From Methylomonas sp. (GTDB lineage: Bacteria; Pseudomonadota; Gammaproteobacteria; Methylococcales; Methylomonadaceae), in assembly GCA_026989715.1 (NCBI GenBank), contig JALSIU010000102.1:1-24220 (forward strand): DNA of 24,220 nucleotides, read 5' to 3'. The notes beneath the pieces were generated by a model. That model was not told where the DNA came from and made no database searches. It was given only the letters and a program-made list of their open reading frames with translations. Positions 1 to 7,309 of the stretch are shown piece after piece; the first letter of the stretch is position 1; each line of letters begins with the position of its first letter. A program made the position numbers and the translations under genes.

Positions 1-1212
1 AAACATAAATTTTACGCCATAAAAGCTTTTATCAATCGAGGCTTGAATATCACGCACCCCATCGCTCGGCGTTACTAAAAATTGATCTGCCCAGCCTTGA
101 AAATCATGTGTTGTACCAAGAGGCGTTTGAAAGGCCTGTTTACCATTTCCCCCTAGCAATTCAATACCCGACTTAAGCGTAATACCAATATAGCTAACTC
201 CTAAAAGTAAATTATAGCGATCAAGGTTATAACTCGCAGGGTTATGACGGTAACTGCTTTGATTACTATAGGCAATATCATAAGATAGCTGAATATCATA
301 TTTTAGCTTTGGTGCTCCCTGCATACGGACACCATAGGTCTGCGTTGACTGACTAAGGTTATCATAATCAGCTAACCAATAGGCATAGCCGGTCAATGAA
401 CTGAATCTGCCAAATTTATATGTAAAATTTAATAAAGGCATTTCTACCGTTTTGTTACCAGCCGTCACGGTCTGCACCCCACCAATATAGATGAAATTTA
501 GAGTCAAATTATCAATGGATTGGTTACGAATCAAAAAAGAATCAAAGGTTTGTTCTAATTGCCGCCAATCAACACTTCCGATAAAACGCTCATTGTCTAA
601 ATTGATACGTTGCCGCCCCCCTTGCAGTACTGTATTCGGTATGCCGCGATAACTGAGCCAAAATTGATTCAGCTCTTGTGCTTGTGGATCGGCTATCGCT
701 TCATACTCGGTAAACCCATTACGTGAACTATTAAAATCTTCCTGCATGGCCAAGTTACCGGCATATTCAATATAGGTCTGTAAATGAAATAATTCAGGGG
801 ATAAATAGCCTAGGCGTAAACGTAGCGTATTGGCATTGGCCGGTTTAGTCAGTAAGTTAGCAGAGACACGGACATTTTCGTAACGATAACGCATATCAAG
901 TTTCAGCCGCCCATATTTAGCATGTTCACCTAAGCGAAATGCATTCTCTAATGCCGCATTAACGTCTAATGCATGTACCGGCACAGCAATATTCAGCCAT
1001 AACAAACAACTGTAAACAAGCTTTTTTAGTGGCTTTATTAATACAGATTTCGCCTTACTCAGCAGTATAAAGAAAAATTTTGGCCATACAGTAATATTTG
1101 TCAGACAGGTAGCTAATAACCGCCACCACTGTACTGCTAACAGGGATACACCACCACAAAATAAGTCAGTTCTCTGTCTTACTAAACATGCATTCCTTTC
1201 TTCTTTAAACAT
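1..1212 (-). CDS. Outer-membrane beta-barrel protein, alginate-export/porin type (3' end missing)
   Basis: A 404-codon reading frame is open from an ATG at 1212 to the window edge, so the C-terminus is missing. The mature part is rich in alternating aromatic/polar strands. It contains the run GRQRINLDNERFIG (residues 199-212) followed by DWRQLEQTFDSF, which resembles the alginate-export (AlgE-like) family of outer-membrane barrels. A signal peptide core (about residues 60-81, KPLKKLVYSCLLWLN...VHA) sits unusually far in: about 60 residues precede it, and no ATG, GTG or TTG offers a shorter start before the mature region. The ATG overlaps the stop of the upstream OmpA-like lipoprotein gene as TAATG, suggesting translational coupling. 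The likely role is passage of a small solute or polymer across the outer membrane; the substrate is unknown. The barrel call is fairly firm, the family name less so. Confidence 0.72.
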   Translation of the reverse strand, partial: MFKEERNACLVRQRTDLFCGGVSLLAVQWWRLLATCLTNITVWPKFFFILLSKAKSVLIKPLKKLVYSCLLWLNIAVPVHALDVNAALENAFRLGEHAKYGRLKLDMRYRYENVRVSANLLTKPANANTLRLRLGYLSPELFHLQTYIEYAGNLAMQEDFNSSRNGFTEYEAIADPQAQELNQFWLSYRGIPNTVLQGGRQRINLDNERFIGSVDWRQLEQTFDSFLIRNQSIDNLTLNFIYIGGVQTVTAGNKTVEMPLLNFTYKFGRFSSLTGYAYWLADYDNLSQSTQTYGVRMQGAPKLKYDIQLSYDIAYSNQSSYRHNPASYNLDRYNLLLGVSYIGITLKSGIELLGGNGKQAFQTPLGTTHDFQGWADQFLVTPSDGVRDIQASIDKSFYGVKFMF

Positions 1213-1955
1213 TACTGCAAATCAATAAATCCATCCAAACTACTGTCATCTTCCTCAATCGTGATACTAGGTGCAGACTCTTCAATTGCATCTAATGTGG
1301 TCACATCACTCAGATCCGTGACTTCATGCAACTCTTCAACAGGATCAAGCTTTTTAGTTTCAACTGCATCATCTGCATCAGGCTCGTTCGGATCTTTAGG
1401 CAAAAATATTTTTAATGTAAGCCTTCTGTTTAAAGCACGGTCTAAGTTAGTGACATCATCTTTTATCAACAAATCATTAGCCCCTATTCCAACATAGCTG
1501 AGTCTATCCGGATTAATTTCACTGCGAATAAAATAATCATAAATCGCTTTAGCACGCTGTTGCGATAATAGTTGATTAACAATATCATTACCACGCGCAT
1601 CAGAATGGCCAATAATAAGGATAGATGAATGATTATACTCTCTGATGACATCCACAATTTCATCTAAAACATCATGTAAATTCCAGTTCATACTGGCTGA
1701 ATTGATCGCAAAAGCAATATTGCCCGGAATATTCAACTCTATCGTTCGCTTATCCAATAATACGGAAGAGACCCCCTTTTCACTTAATTTACGCCGAAAT
1801 AACGCATCCTGCTCCAATAAATACTGCTCTTTATCCAAATCTGATATGGAACCAAACGCAATTTCCCCAGGCCTATACAAAGGCGGATTTTTAGGCTGGC
1901 TCGCACAAGCCGTTATCAGTAACGCTGATAATATACCCCAAACTAATCGTTTCAT
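1212..1955 (-). CDS. OmpA-family peptidoglycan-binding outer-membrane lipoprotein
   Basis: This 247-residue protein begins with a lipoprotein signal (MKRLVWGILSALLITAC) whose lipobox ITAC puts the lipidated Cys at residue 17. The next residue is Ala rather than Asp, which favours outer-membrane sorting. Residues about 75-185 form an OmpA C-terminal domain: IIGHSDARGN (115-123) carries the conserved Asp119, SQQRAKAIYDYF carries Arg135, and NRR follows at 176-178. This domain binds diaminopimelate in peptidoglycan. An Asp/Glu-rich tail of about 60 residues (189-247) follows, which is unusual for the family. The protein probably anchors the outer membrane, or the barrel encoded immediately downstream, to the cell wall. 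No strong ribosome binding site is visible before the ATG. Confidence 0.88.
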   Translation of the reverse strand: MKRLVWGILSALLITACASQPKNPPLYRPGEIAFGSISDLDKEQYLLEQDALFRRKLSEKGVSSVLLDKRTIELNIPGNIAFAINSASMNWNLHDVLDEIVDVIREYNHSSILIIGHSDARGNDIVNQLLSQQRAKAIYDYFIRSEINPDRLSYVGIGANDLLIKDDVTNLDRALNRRLTLKIFLPKDPNEPDADDAVETKKLDPVEELHEVTDLSDVTTLDAIEESAPSITIEEDDSSLDGFIDLQ

Positions 1956-2116
1956 TTTTTTGTAGATTGTTAAAAATTAATGATAAAAAAGCAATGATAC
2001 CAAAATATAAGCGACTCTTGTTTATTCTGTTTTATATTTTCCAGATAAGCAGTTAAAGCATTGCATAGATTCAACTAAAATTTAAATGTCATTATGTGCT
2101 CAGACTCAAAACTATA

Positions 2117-2133
2117 CGCACCACAGTTGTGCG
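2117..2133 (+). promoter_or_regulatory. NtrC-binding site (enhancer) for glnA
   Basis: The 17-mer CGCACCACAGTTGTGCG is a near-perfect inverted repeat (one mismatched pair). It fits the NtrC consensus TGCACCA-N3-TGGTGCA at 11 of 14 defined bases. Its centre lies about 97 bases upstream of the start site predicted from the sigma-54 promoter at 2196-2212, a typical enhancer distance. The gene for NtrC itself is 3 kb downstream. Confidence 0.68.
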
Positions 2134-2195
2134 CACATATCATGATTTCACTAGCAATTTATTATTTTTTATTTGCAAAATCAACACTATAAAAA

Positions 2196-2212
2196 CGGCA
2201 TAGTATCTGCTT
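2196..2212 (+). promoter_or_regulatory. Sigma-54 (RpoN) promoter of glnA
   Basis: CGGCATAGTATCTGCTT has the invariant GG (2197-2198) and GC (2209-2210) at exactly the -24/-12 spacing. It matches GGCAC-N5-TTGCT except at two positions. Transcription would start near 2222, giving a leader of about 127 bases before glnA. The NtrC site upstream supports activation under nitrogen limitation. Confidence 0.7.
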
Positions 2213-2227
2213 AATATATTAAGCATA

Positions 2228-2256
2228 TTGACATAGCAATAAAGTCGGGTATTTTT
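2228..2256 (+). promoter_or_regulatory. Possible sigma-70 promoter of glnA
   Basis: A perfect TTGACA (2228-2233) is followed after 16-17 bases by TATTTT/ATTTTT (2250-2256). A housekeeping promoter beside the sigma-54 promoter would parallel the two-promoter layout of enteric glnA. The -10 is weak, so this is tentative. Confidence 0.35.
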
Positions 2257-2348
2257 TATATTTATATTGTAAGATACAAAGTTTGATATGCTCATTAAAA
2301 ACGGCATAACTAAACGAAATAATAATAACCAGCAGGAGACACCTTAAA

Positions 2349-3758
2349 ATGTCAGTAGATAACGTCCTAAAAATGATCCAAGAAAACGACATCAAATTTG
2401 TTGATTTTCGTTTTTGTGATACTCGCGGTAAAGAGCAACATGTTACCTTCCCAGCACACACTATTGATGAAGACACTTTTGAAGAAGGCAATATGTTTGA
2501 TGGTTCTTCTGTTGCCGGTTGGAAAGGTATCAATGAATCAGACATGATTTTAATGCCTGACCCCAGCACAGCAAAAATTGATCCATTCTTTGATGACAAT
2601 ACCTTAATCCTACGTTGTGACATCATTGAGCCTAATGATATGCAAGGCTACGAACGTGACCCACGTTCTATTGCTCGTCGTGCCGAAGCTTATATGCAAT
2701 CAACAGGGATTGCCGATACCGCTTTTTTTGGCCCGGAAAATGAATTTTTCATTTTTGATGATGTGCGCTGGAATGCCGACATGGGTAGCTGTGGCTATAA
2801 AGTGGATTCAGAAGAAGCCGGTTGGAACTCTGAAAAAGCCTACGAAGACGGCAATATTGGTCACCGCCCTGGTGTAAAAGGCGGTTATTTTCCCGTACCA
2901 CCCGTCGATTCACTACAAGACATGCGCTCAGCTATGTGCTTGGTTTTAGAAGAGCTAGGTCAAACTACTGAGGTTCATCATCATGAAGTTGCAACAGCTG
3001 GTCAATGTGAAATTGGTTCAAAATTCAACACCTTAGTTTCAAAAGCAGATGAAGTGCTAGAGCTTAAATATGTTGTTGCCAACATTGCACATGCTTACGG
3101 CAAAACGGCAACATTCATGCCCAAACCATTAGTTGGCGATAATGGTAACGGTATGCATGTACACCAATCTTTAGCAAAAGATGGCGTTAACCTTTTCTCT
3201 GGTGATTTATACGGCGGCTTATCTGAAACCGCTTTATTCTACATTGGCGGCATCATCAAACACGCCAAAGCACTGAATGCCTTTGCTAACGCATCAACAA
3301 ACAGCTACAAACGTCTCGTTCCAGGCTTTGAAGCTCCTGTTATGCTGGCTTACTCTGCACGTAACCGCTCGGCCTCTATCCGTATTCCTTTTGTTAATAA
3401 CCCAAAAGGTCGTCGTATTGAGCTACGTTTTGGTGATTCAACTGCCAATCCTTACCTATGCTTTGCCGCAATGTTGATGGCTGGCCTTGACGGCATCCAA
3501 AACAAAATCCACCCTGGTGATGCAATGGATAAAGATTTATACGACCTACCCCCTGAAGAAGAAAAACTAATTCCTCAGGTTGCATTTTCTTTTGATGAAG
3601 CACTAAAAGCTTTAGATGAAGACCGTGAATTCCTAACTCGCGGCGGTGTATTTACCGATGATGCCATTGATGGTTACATTGATTTGAAAAACGAAGAAGT
3701 ACAACGTCTACGCATGAGCACTCACCCTGTAGAATTTGATATGTACTATAGCTTGTAA
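2349..3758 (+). CDS. glnA: Type I glutamine synthetase
   Basis: GlnA makes glutamine from glutamate, ammonium and ATP as a cytoplasmic dodecamer, the main entry of ammonium into metabolism. The protein is 469 residues, the same size as E. coli GlnA. Visible signatures are FDGSSVAGWKGINESDM near the N-terminus, the metal/ATP region GNGMHVHQS, and NRSASIRIP. The adenylylation loop DLYDLPPEE has its Tyr at residue 398, so GlnE-type covalent control is expected. The ATG is preceded by AGGAG (2334-2338, 10-base spacing). The leader carries an NtrC site and a sigma-54 promoter, so expression should rise under nitrogen limitation. A terminator follows, and ntrB-ntrC lie downstream in the same direction. 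Confidence 0.98.
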   Translation: MSVDNVLKMIQENDIKFVDFRFCDTRGKEQHVTFPAHTIDEDTFEEGNMFDGSSVAGWKGINESDMILMPDPSTAKIDPFFDDNTLILRCDIIEPNDMQGYERDPRSIARRAEAYMQSTGIADTAFFGPENEFFIFDDVRWNADMGSCGYKVDSEEAGWNSEKAYEDGNIGHRPGVKGGYFPVPPVDSLQDMRSAMCLVLEELGQTTEVHHHEVATAGQCEIGSKFNTLVSKADEVLELKYVVANIAHAYGKTATFMPKPLVGDNGNGMHVHQSLAKDGVNLFSGDLYGGLSETALFYIGGIIKHAKALNAFANASTNSYKRLVPGFEAPVMLAYSARNRSASIRIPFVNNPKGRRIELRFGDSTANPYLCFAAMLMAGLDGIQNKIHPGDAMDKDLYDLPPEEEKLIPQVAFSFDEALKALDEDREFLTRGGVFTDDAIDGYIDLKNEEVQRLRMSTHPVEFDMYYSL

Positions 3759-3770
3759 AACCCAACAATA

Positions 3771-3793
3771 CCTACTTTCATCAATTGAGTAGG
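3771..3793 (+). other. Small hairpin just after the glnA stop
   Basis: CCTACT (3771-3776) pairs with AGTAGG (3788-3793) across an 11-base loop, 12 bases past the stop codon. Only a short TTTGTT follows, so it would be a weak terminator alone. It may protect the 3' end of the message or precede the stronger terminator at 3816-3852. Confidence 0.4.
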
Positions 3794-3815
3794 TTTGTTA
3801 ACACTCTCTAAAAGG

Positions 3816-3852
3816 GGGGATAGGTAAGTATTTTTTACCTATCCCCTTTTTT
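3816..3852 (+). terminator. Rho-independent terminator after glnA
   Basis: GGGGATAGGTAA (3816-3827) pairs perfectly with TTACCTATCCCC (3835-3846) across a 7-base loop. Six Ts follow and AAA lies upstream of the stem. It would uncouple high glnA transcription from ntrBC. Confidence 0.9.
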
Positions 3853-3879
3853 ATTGCCATAAACCTTGTTAAAAAGAAG

Positions 3880-3888
3880 TGATACAAT
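3880..3888 (+). promoter_or_regulatory. Possible extended -10 promoter for ntrBC
   Basis: TGATACAAT is a TGN-TACAAT extended -10 element without a good -35 box. Transcription would start just before the two NtrC sites, so bound NtrC could block it. Tentative. Confidence 0.3.
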
Positions 3889-3921
3889 CACTATTGAAAT
3901 TCAAGGGATATCGCCTAATCT

Positions 3922-3938
3922 TGCACTACAATTGACCA
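3922..3938 (+). promoter_or_regulatory. Weaker NtrC-like site upstream of ntrB
   Basis: TGCACTACAATTGACCA has a good left half (6 of 7 bases of TGCACCA) and a poor right half (4 of 7 of TGGTGCA). It lies exactly 30 bp, about three helical turns, upstream of the stronger site at 3952, which suits cooperative binding of two NtrC dimers. Confidence 0.42.
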
Positions 3939-3951
3939 GTCAGTTAAACTT

Positions 3952-3968
3952 TGCACCAGCTTGGCGCA
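3952..3968 (+). promoter_or_regulatory. Strong NtrC-binding site upstream of ntrB
   Basis: TGCACCAGCTTGGCGCA matches TGCACCA-N3-TGGTGCA with one mismatch in 14 defined bases. It lies 95 bases before the ntrB ATG. No correctly spaced sigma-54 promoter follows, so the likely role is autoregulation, perhaps repression of a vegetative promoter as at enteric glnLp. Confidence 0.75.
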
Positions 3969-4062
3969 CTACTTCTACTCACCACCTCTCAACTTACTCT
4001 ATTTGCTAATATATTTTTTGGCCTAAATTTTGCTTTTACTTTTGTCAAGGACTATTATTCAG

Positions 4063-5118
4063 ATGACCACTGTGCATAAAAAAATACTAGAAAACTTAAA
4101 TGAAGCTATTTTATTATTTGATAGCACGTTAAAACTGACCTATATCAATACTGCCGGAGAAATTTTATTGGGTGACAGCGCCCGCCACCTAGTTGGAAAA
4201 TCCGCCAGCTATTTATTCAATGCTGACAATATATTAATTAATGATTTACACCAATGCATAGCAGATAACGAAGGGTTGGTTGATAGGGAACTTAATATTA
4301 ACCTTTACCAAAAAAATATTACCATTAATTTTAGTGCCACACCTATTTACGAACACCAACAAGAAACTGAAATCCTCATTGAACTACAACAAGTTGACCG
4401 CCATCTGCGCATATCTAAAGAAGAACAATTATTGGCTCAACAAAACACCTCACGCATGTTAATGCGAGGTTTTGCTCATGAAATTAAAAATCCATTAGGT
4501 GGCTTGCGCGGTGCAGCCCAGCTATTAGAACTTGAACTACAAGATGATGAGTTAAAAGAGTATACTCAAATCATCATTGCTGAAGCAGACCGCATGAAAG
4601 TATTAATGGATAAAATGTTAGGCCCTAACAAGGTTCCTAATAAAGTCGCTTTAAATATTCATGAACCACTTGAACGCGCTCGGCAACTCGTGCAAGCAGA
4701 AGTACTTGACTCAATTGTTATTGTTATTGACTACGACCCCAGCATTCCGGAATTGTATGCAGATAAAAATCAGCTTATCCAAGCATTTCTTAATATCACA
4801 CGCAATGCAGCACAAGCCATTAACAATGCCGGCAAGATTACCTTACGTACTCGCATCTGCCGACAAATGACCATCGCCGGTAAGTGTCATAAATTGACAG
4901 CCAGAATTGATGTTATCGATAATGGCGCCGGTATCAACCCCGAACTGATTAATCAAATTTTTTACCCCATGATTACCGACAAAAATGATGGCACAGGGCT
5001 AGGCTTACCCATTTCGCAATCAATCATCAATCAATACAATGGTATCATCGAGTGCAGTAGCACCCCAGGAAATACAATTTTTTCAATTTTTTTACCGGTA
5101 GGCAATATTAATGACTAA
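4063..5118 (+). CDS. ntrB: Nitrogen-sensing histidine kinase NtrB
   Basis: NtrB is the cytoplasmic kinase/phosphatase that, under PII control, phosphorylates NtrC when nitrogen is scarce. From the ATG at 4063 the protein is 351 residues: an N-terminal PAS domain (about 1-115), then a dimerisation/phosphoacceptor segment with GFAHEIKNPLGGLRGAAQ, then a GHKL ATPase domain (NITRNAAQAI, DNGAGI, GTGLGLPIS). His139 is the phosphoacceptor, the same residue number as in E. coli NtrB. There are no membrane segments. I prefer the ATG at 4063 over an in-frame TTG at 4030 because AAGGA (4047-4051) precedes it and the family N-terminus starts there. The stop overlaps the ntrC start by 8 bases (ATGACTAA), so the two proteins should be co-translated. 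Confidence 0.94.
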   Translation: MTTVHKKILENLNEAILLFDSTLKLTYINTAGEILLGDSARHLVGKSASYLFNADNILINDLHQCIADNEGLVDRELNINLYQKNITINFSATPIYEHQQETEILIELQQVDRHLRISKEEQLLAQQNTSRMLMRGFAHEIKNPLGGLRGAAQLLELELQDDELKEYTQIIIAEADRMKVLMDKMLGPNKVPNKVALNIHEPLERARQLVQAEVLDSIVIVIDYDPSIPELYADKNQLIQAFLNITRNAAQAINNAGKITLRTRICRQMTIAGKCHKLTARIDVIDNGAGINPELINQIFYPMITDKNDGTGLGLPISQSIINQYNGIIECSSTPGNTIFSIFLPVGNIND

Positions 5119-6538
5119 GCCATATCATGTTTGGGTAATCGATGATGATAAATCCATACGCTGGGTAATCGAAAAAGCATTATCCAAAAATGAAATAATA
5201 TCGCGCAGTTTTGCCACAACCAAAGATTTATTAATTGCATTACAGGACGATACCCCCGATGCATTATTATCTGACATTCGTATGCCCGGTATGGATGGCC
5301 TACAACTACTAGAACGTCTACAACACTCACACCCAGACTTACCCATTATCATTATGACCGCCCACTCTGACTTAGAGAGCGCAGTGTCCGCATTTCATGG
5401 CGGCGCATTTGAGTATCTACCGAAACCGTTTGATATTGATGAAATGCTCACCTTAGTACAGCGAGCCTGCCTACATAGCCAGCAAAAAAATTCTGGCGTT
5501 ACGGCCGAAAAAGAAGATAGCTCCCCGCCAACTGAAATCATAGGCGAATCGCCTGCCATGCAAGAAGTATTTCGTGCCATCGGCCGCTTAGCACGCTCAC
5601 ATATCACCGTACTCATTAACGGCCAATCCGGCACAGGCAAAGAATTAGTAGCAAAAGCCTTACATAGACATAGCCCACGCGCAAAACAACCTTTTATCGC
5701 CTTAAATATGGCAGCTATCCCTAAAGATCTTATGGAATCTGAGTTATTTGGGCATGAAAAAGGCGCGTTTACAGGTGCCAATTCACGCCGCTCAGGACGC
5801 TTCGAGCAAGCTAATCATGGCACCCTATTTTTAGATGAAATAGGTGATATGCCGGCTGAATTACAAACCCGCTTATTACGCGTATTATCCGATAATGAAT
5901 TTTACCCCGTAGGTGCACACGCCCCAATCAAAGTCAATGTACGCATTATTGCCGCCACACATCAAAACCTTGAGTCACTCGTTAAACAAGGTTTATTTCG
6001 TGAAGATTTATTTCACCGACTAAATGTCATTCGCATACATATTCCCCCATTAAGAGAACGCCCACAAGACATATCTTTGCTAATGCATCATTTTTTAGCT
6101 ATCGCAGCCAAGGAACTTGAAACCGAAGTCAAACGCCTATTACCTGAAACAGAAAATTACTTACGCACCCTGCCATGGCCGGGAAACGTTCGGCAACTAG
6201 AAAATATTTGTCGTTGGCTAACCGTTATGGCATCTAGCATTGAAATACATTTAAGTGATTTACCACCTGAATTATTACCTGACTATACTGCGAGTCAAGC
6301 AAGTAACAATACAGATAAAACCTGTGACTGGGAAACCGGTTTAAAATTGACCGTGCAACAAAAATTACAACAAGGCCAAGAAGATATTGCCAAACAAATT
6401 ATAGCAACAATAGAAAGCATATTAATTACATCCGCTTTGGAACATACTCACGGAAAACGACACGAAGCCGCTAATTTATTGGGCTATGGTCGCAACACTC
6501 TCACAAGAAAAATAAAAGACTTAGCGATAGAGCAATAG
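5111..6538 (+). CDS. ntrC: Nitrogen regulator NtrC, sigma-54 activator
   Basis: This is a 475-residue response regulator. Its receiver domain (about 1-120) has acidic pocket residues Asp11-Asp13 and phosphoacceptor Asp55 in LLSDIRMPGMDG. A sigma-54 AAA+ domain (about 140-380) follows, with Walker A GQSGTGKE (171-178), the sigma-54-contacting loop GAFTGA (218-223) and Walker B TLFLDE (238-243). A Fis-type helix-turn-helix lies at the C-terminus (HEAANLLGYGRNTLTRKIK). Phosphorylated NtrC oligomerises on enhancers and remodels RNA polymerase-sigma-54; matching sites lie upstream of glnA and of its own operon. It ends 37 bases from the convergent lapA-like gene with no clear terminator between them. 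Confidence 0.97.
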   Translation: MTKPYHVWVIDDDKSIRWVIEKALSKNEIISRSFATTKDLLIALQDDTPDALLSDIRMPGMDGLQLLERLQHSHPDLPIIIMTAHSDLESAVSAFHGGAFEYLPKPFDIDEMLTLVQRACLHSQQKNSGVTAEKEDSSPPTEIIGESPAMQEVFRAIGRLARSHITVLINGQSGTGKELVAKALHRHSPRAKQPFIALNMAAIPKDLMESELFGHEKGAFTGANSRRSGRFEQANHGTLFLDEIGDMPAELQTRLLRVLSDNEFYPVGAHAPIKVNVRIIAATHQNLESLVKQGLFREDLFHRLNVIRIHIPPLRERPQDISLLMHHFLAIAAKELETEVKRLLPETENYLRTLPWPGNVRQLENICRWLTVMASSIEIHLSDLPPELLPDYTASQASNNTDKTCDWETGLKLTVQQKLQQGQEDIAKQIIATIESILITSALEHTHGKRHEAANLLGYGRNTLTRKIKDLAIEQ

Positions 6539-6575
6539 TCAAGACAAGTATTTCATATCATCACCCTAGCCACCA

Positions 6576-6833
6576 TTAATCGATATCTTTACTCGCCGAA
6601 ATTTGACGGCTTAATGATTTAAATTGTGATTTAAGCCGTACGATATGAATAAATGCCACTAAAAAACCTATAAAGATACCGGCAAATAACTCAATGGTCA
6701 AAGCAATCGCTAACGGCATTTTGATACTGGTAAAATATAAGCTAATTTCTACCGGTTGAAAATTAAGTAGCGAGAAAAAAAGTGCTATCACTGCAATGAT
6801 AAAAAAGAAAAAAATCGCTACAATCCGCATCAT
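6576..6833 (-). CDS. lapA: LapA-domain (DUF1049) inner-membrane protein
   Basis: This 85-residue protein has two hydrophobic helices (about 4-24 and 41-65) around the motif NFQPVEISLYF. A basic cytoplasmic tail (RLKSQFKSLSRQI) follows. This is the layout of LapA/YciS, the small partner of LapB, which helps control LpxC turnover and so lipopolysaccharide synthesis. It follows ihfB after 28 bases and probably shares its promoter. The usual next gene, lapB, is absent: convergent ntrC comes directly after. Two adjacent ATGs (6833 and 6830) are possible starts. Confidence 0.83.
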   Translation of the reverse strand: MMRIVAIFFFFIIAVIALFFSLLNFQPVEISLYFTSIKMPLAIALTIELFAGIFIGFLVAFIHIVRLKSQFKSLSRQISASKDID

Positions 6834-6861
6834 AAGGTTTTCTCGCTAATTAGACTTAATT

Positions 6862-7167
6862 TTAATCAGTTATTTTATATTTTAATCTAGAGCTATCTAC
6901 ACGATCACGTAGCTCTTTACCAGGCTTAAAATGAGGTACATATTTTTCAGTCAATGCAACCGCATCGCCTGTTTTTGGATTACGTCCCATTCTTGGTTTA
7001 CGATGATGCAAAGAAAAACTACCAAAACCGCGCACTTCTATGCGTTCGTTTTCAGATAGGGACTGCCCCATTTGTTCTAAAATACACTTTACAGACAACT
7101 CAACATCTTGTATTGCCAAATGCGGTATTTTTTTAGATAGTGATTCTATTAATTCAGATTTTGTCAC
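6862..7167 (-). CDS. ihfB: Integration host factor subunit beta
   Basis: IhfB pairs with IhfA to bend DNA at promoters, recombination sites and origins; sigma-54 promoters such as that of glnA often rely on it. The 101-residue protein shows the DNA-binding HU/IHF signature IEVRGFGSFSLHHRKPRMGRNPKTGD and the C-terminal VPHFKPGKELRDRV, diagnostic of the beta subunit. The start is GTG at 7167, preceded by AGGA (7175-7178) with 7-base spacing. An rpsA terminator and its own promoter lie just upstream, so it can be expressed apart from rpsA. Confidence 0.96.
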   Translation of the reverse strand: MTKSELIESLSKKIPHLAIQDVELSVKCILEQMGQSLSENERIEVRGFGSFSLHHRKPRMGRNPKTGDAVALTEKYVPHFKPGKELRDRVDSSRLKYKITD

Positions 7168-7184
7168 ACAATAGTCCTATAGTT

Positions 7185-7213
7185 ATTTTATTAACATACT
7201 ACAATAAAAACAA
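7185..7213 (-). promoter_or_regulatory. Sigma-70 promoter of ihfB-lapA
   Basis: On the minus strand TTGTTT (7213-7208) and TAAAAT (7190-7185) are separated by exactly 17 bases. The pair sits between the rpsA terminator and the ihfB ribosome binding site. Confidence 0.6.
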
Positions 7214-7257
7214 TATGTTGGTATAGCTTAAATATTTTTACCACAATTCTCAAGCAT

Positions 7258-7304
7258 AAAAAAAGGGACTTAATGCCAATAAAACCATTAAGCCCCTTTT
7301 TTTT
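7258..7304 (-). terminator. Rho-independent terminator after rpsA
   Basis: Arms 7286-7296 and 7265-7275 form an 11-base-pair stem around a 10-base loop. In the minus-strand RNA one pair is a G-U wobble; in the plus-strand RNA it is an A-C mismatch, so the minus direction is favoured. Runs of T flank both sides. It starts 6 bases after the rpsA stop. Confidence 0.9.
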
Positions 7305-7309
7305 AACTA

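Larger units (their letters stand above)
1956..2348. other. Divergent intergenic region between the OmpA-like gene and glnA
   Basis: This 393-base AT-rich gap separates two divergent genes. The right part holds an NtrC site, a sigma-54 promoter, a possible sigma-70 promoter and the glnA ribosome binding site, each listed separately. In the left part (1956-2100), where the promoter of the OmpA-like gene should lie, I see only AT-rich sequence and no convincing -35/-10 pair. Confidence 0.7.
3759..4062. other. Intergenic region glnA-ntrB
   Basis: The gap holds two hairpins after glnA (3771-3793 and a terminator at 3816-3852), a candidate extended -10 promoter (3880-3888), two NtrC-like sites (3922-3938 and 3952-3968) and an AAGGA ribosome binding site (4047-4051) for ntrB. 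The 3970-4045 part shows nothing else recognisable. Confidence 0.7.

Noticed and set aside
2219..2626. 135-codon minus-strand frame across the glnA start
   Set aside because: It covers the glnA promoter and 5' coding region in antisense and shows no recognisable domain.
3962..3976. Sigma-54 promoter (TTGGCGC) upstream of ntrB
   Set aside because: The GC expected at the -12 position is missing; the GG belongs to the right half of the NtrC palindrome.
4030..4062. TTG start giving NtrB an 11-residue extension
   Set aside because: AAGGA precedes the ATG at 4063, the family N-terminus starts there, and that start places the phosphoacceptor at His139 as in E. coli.
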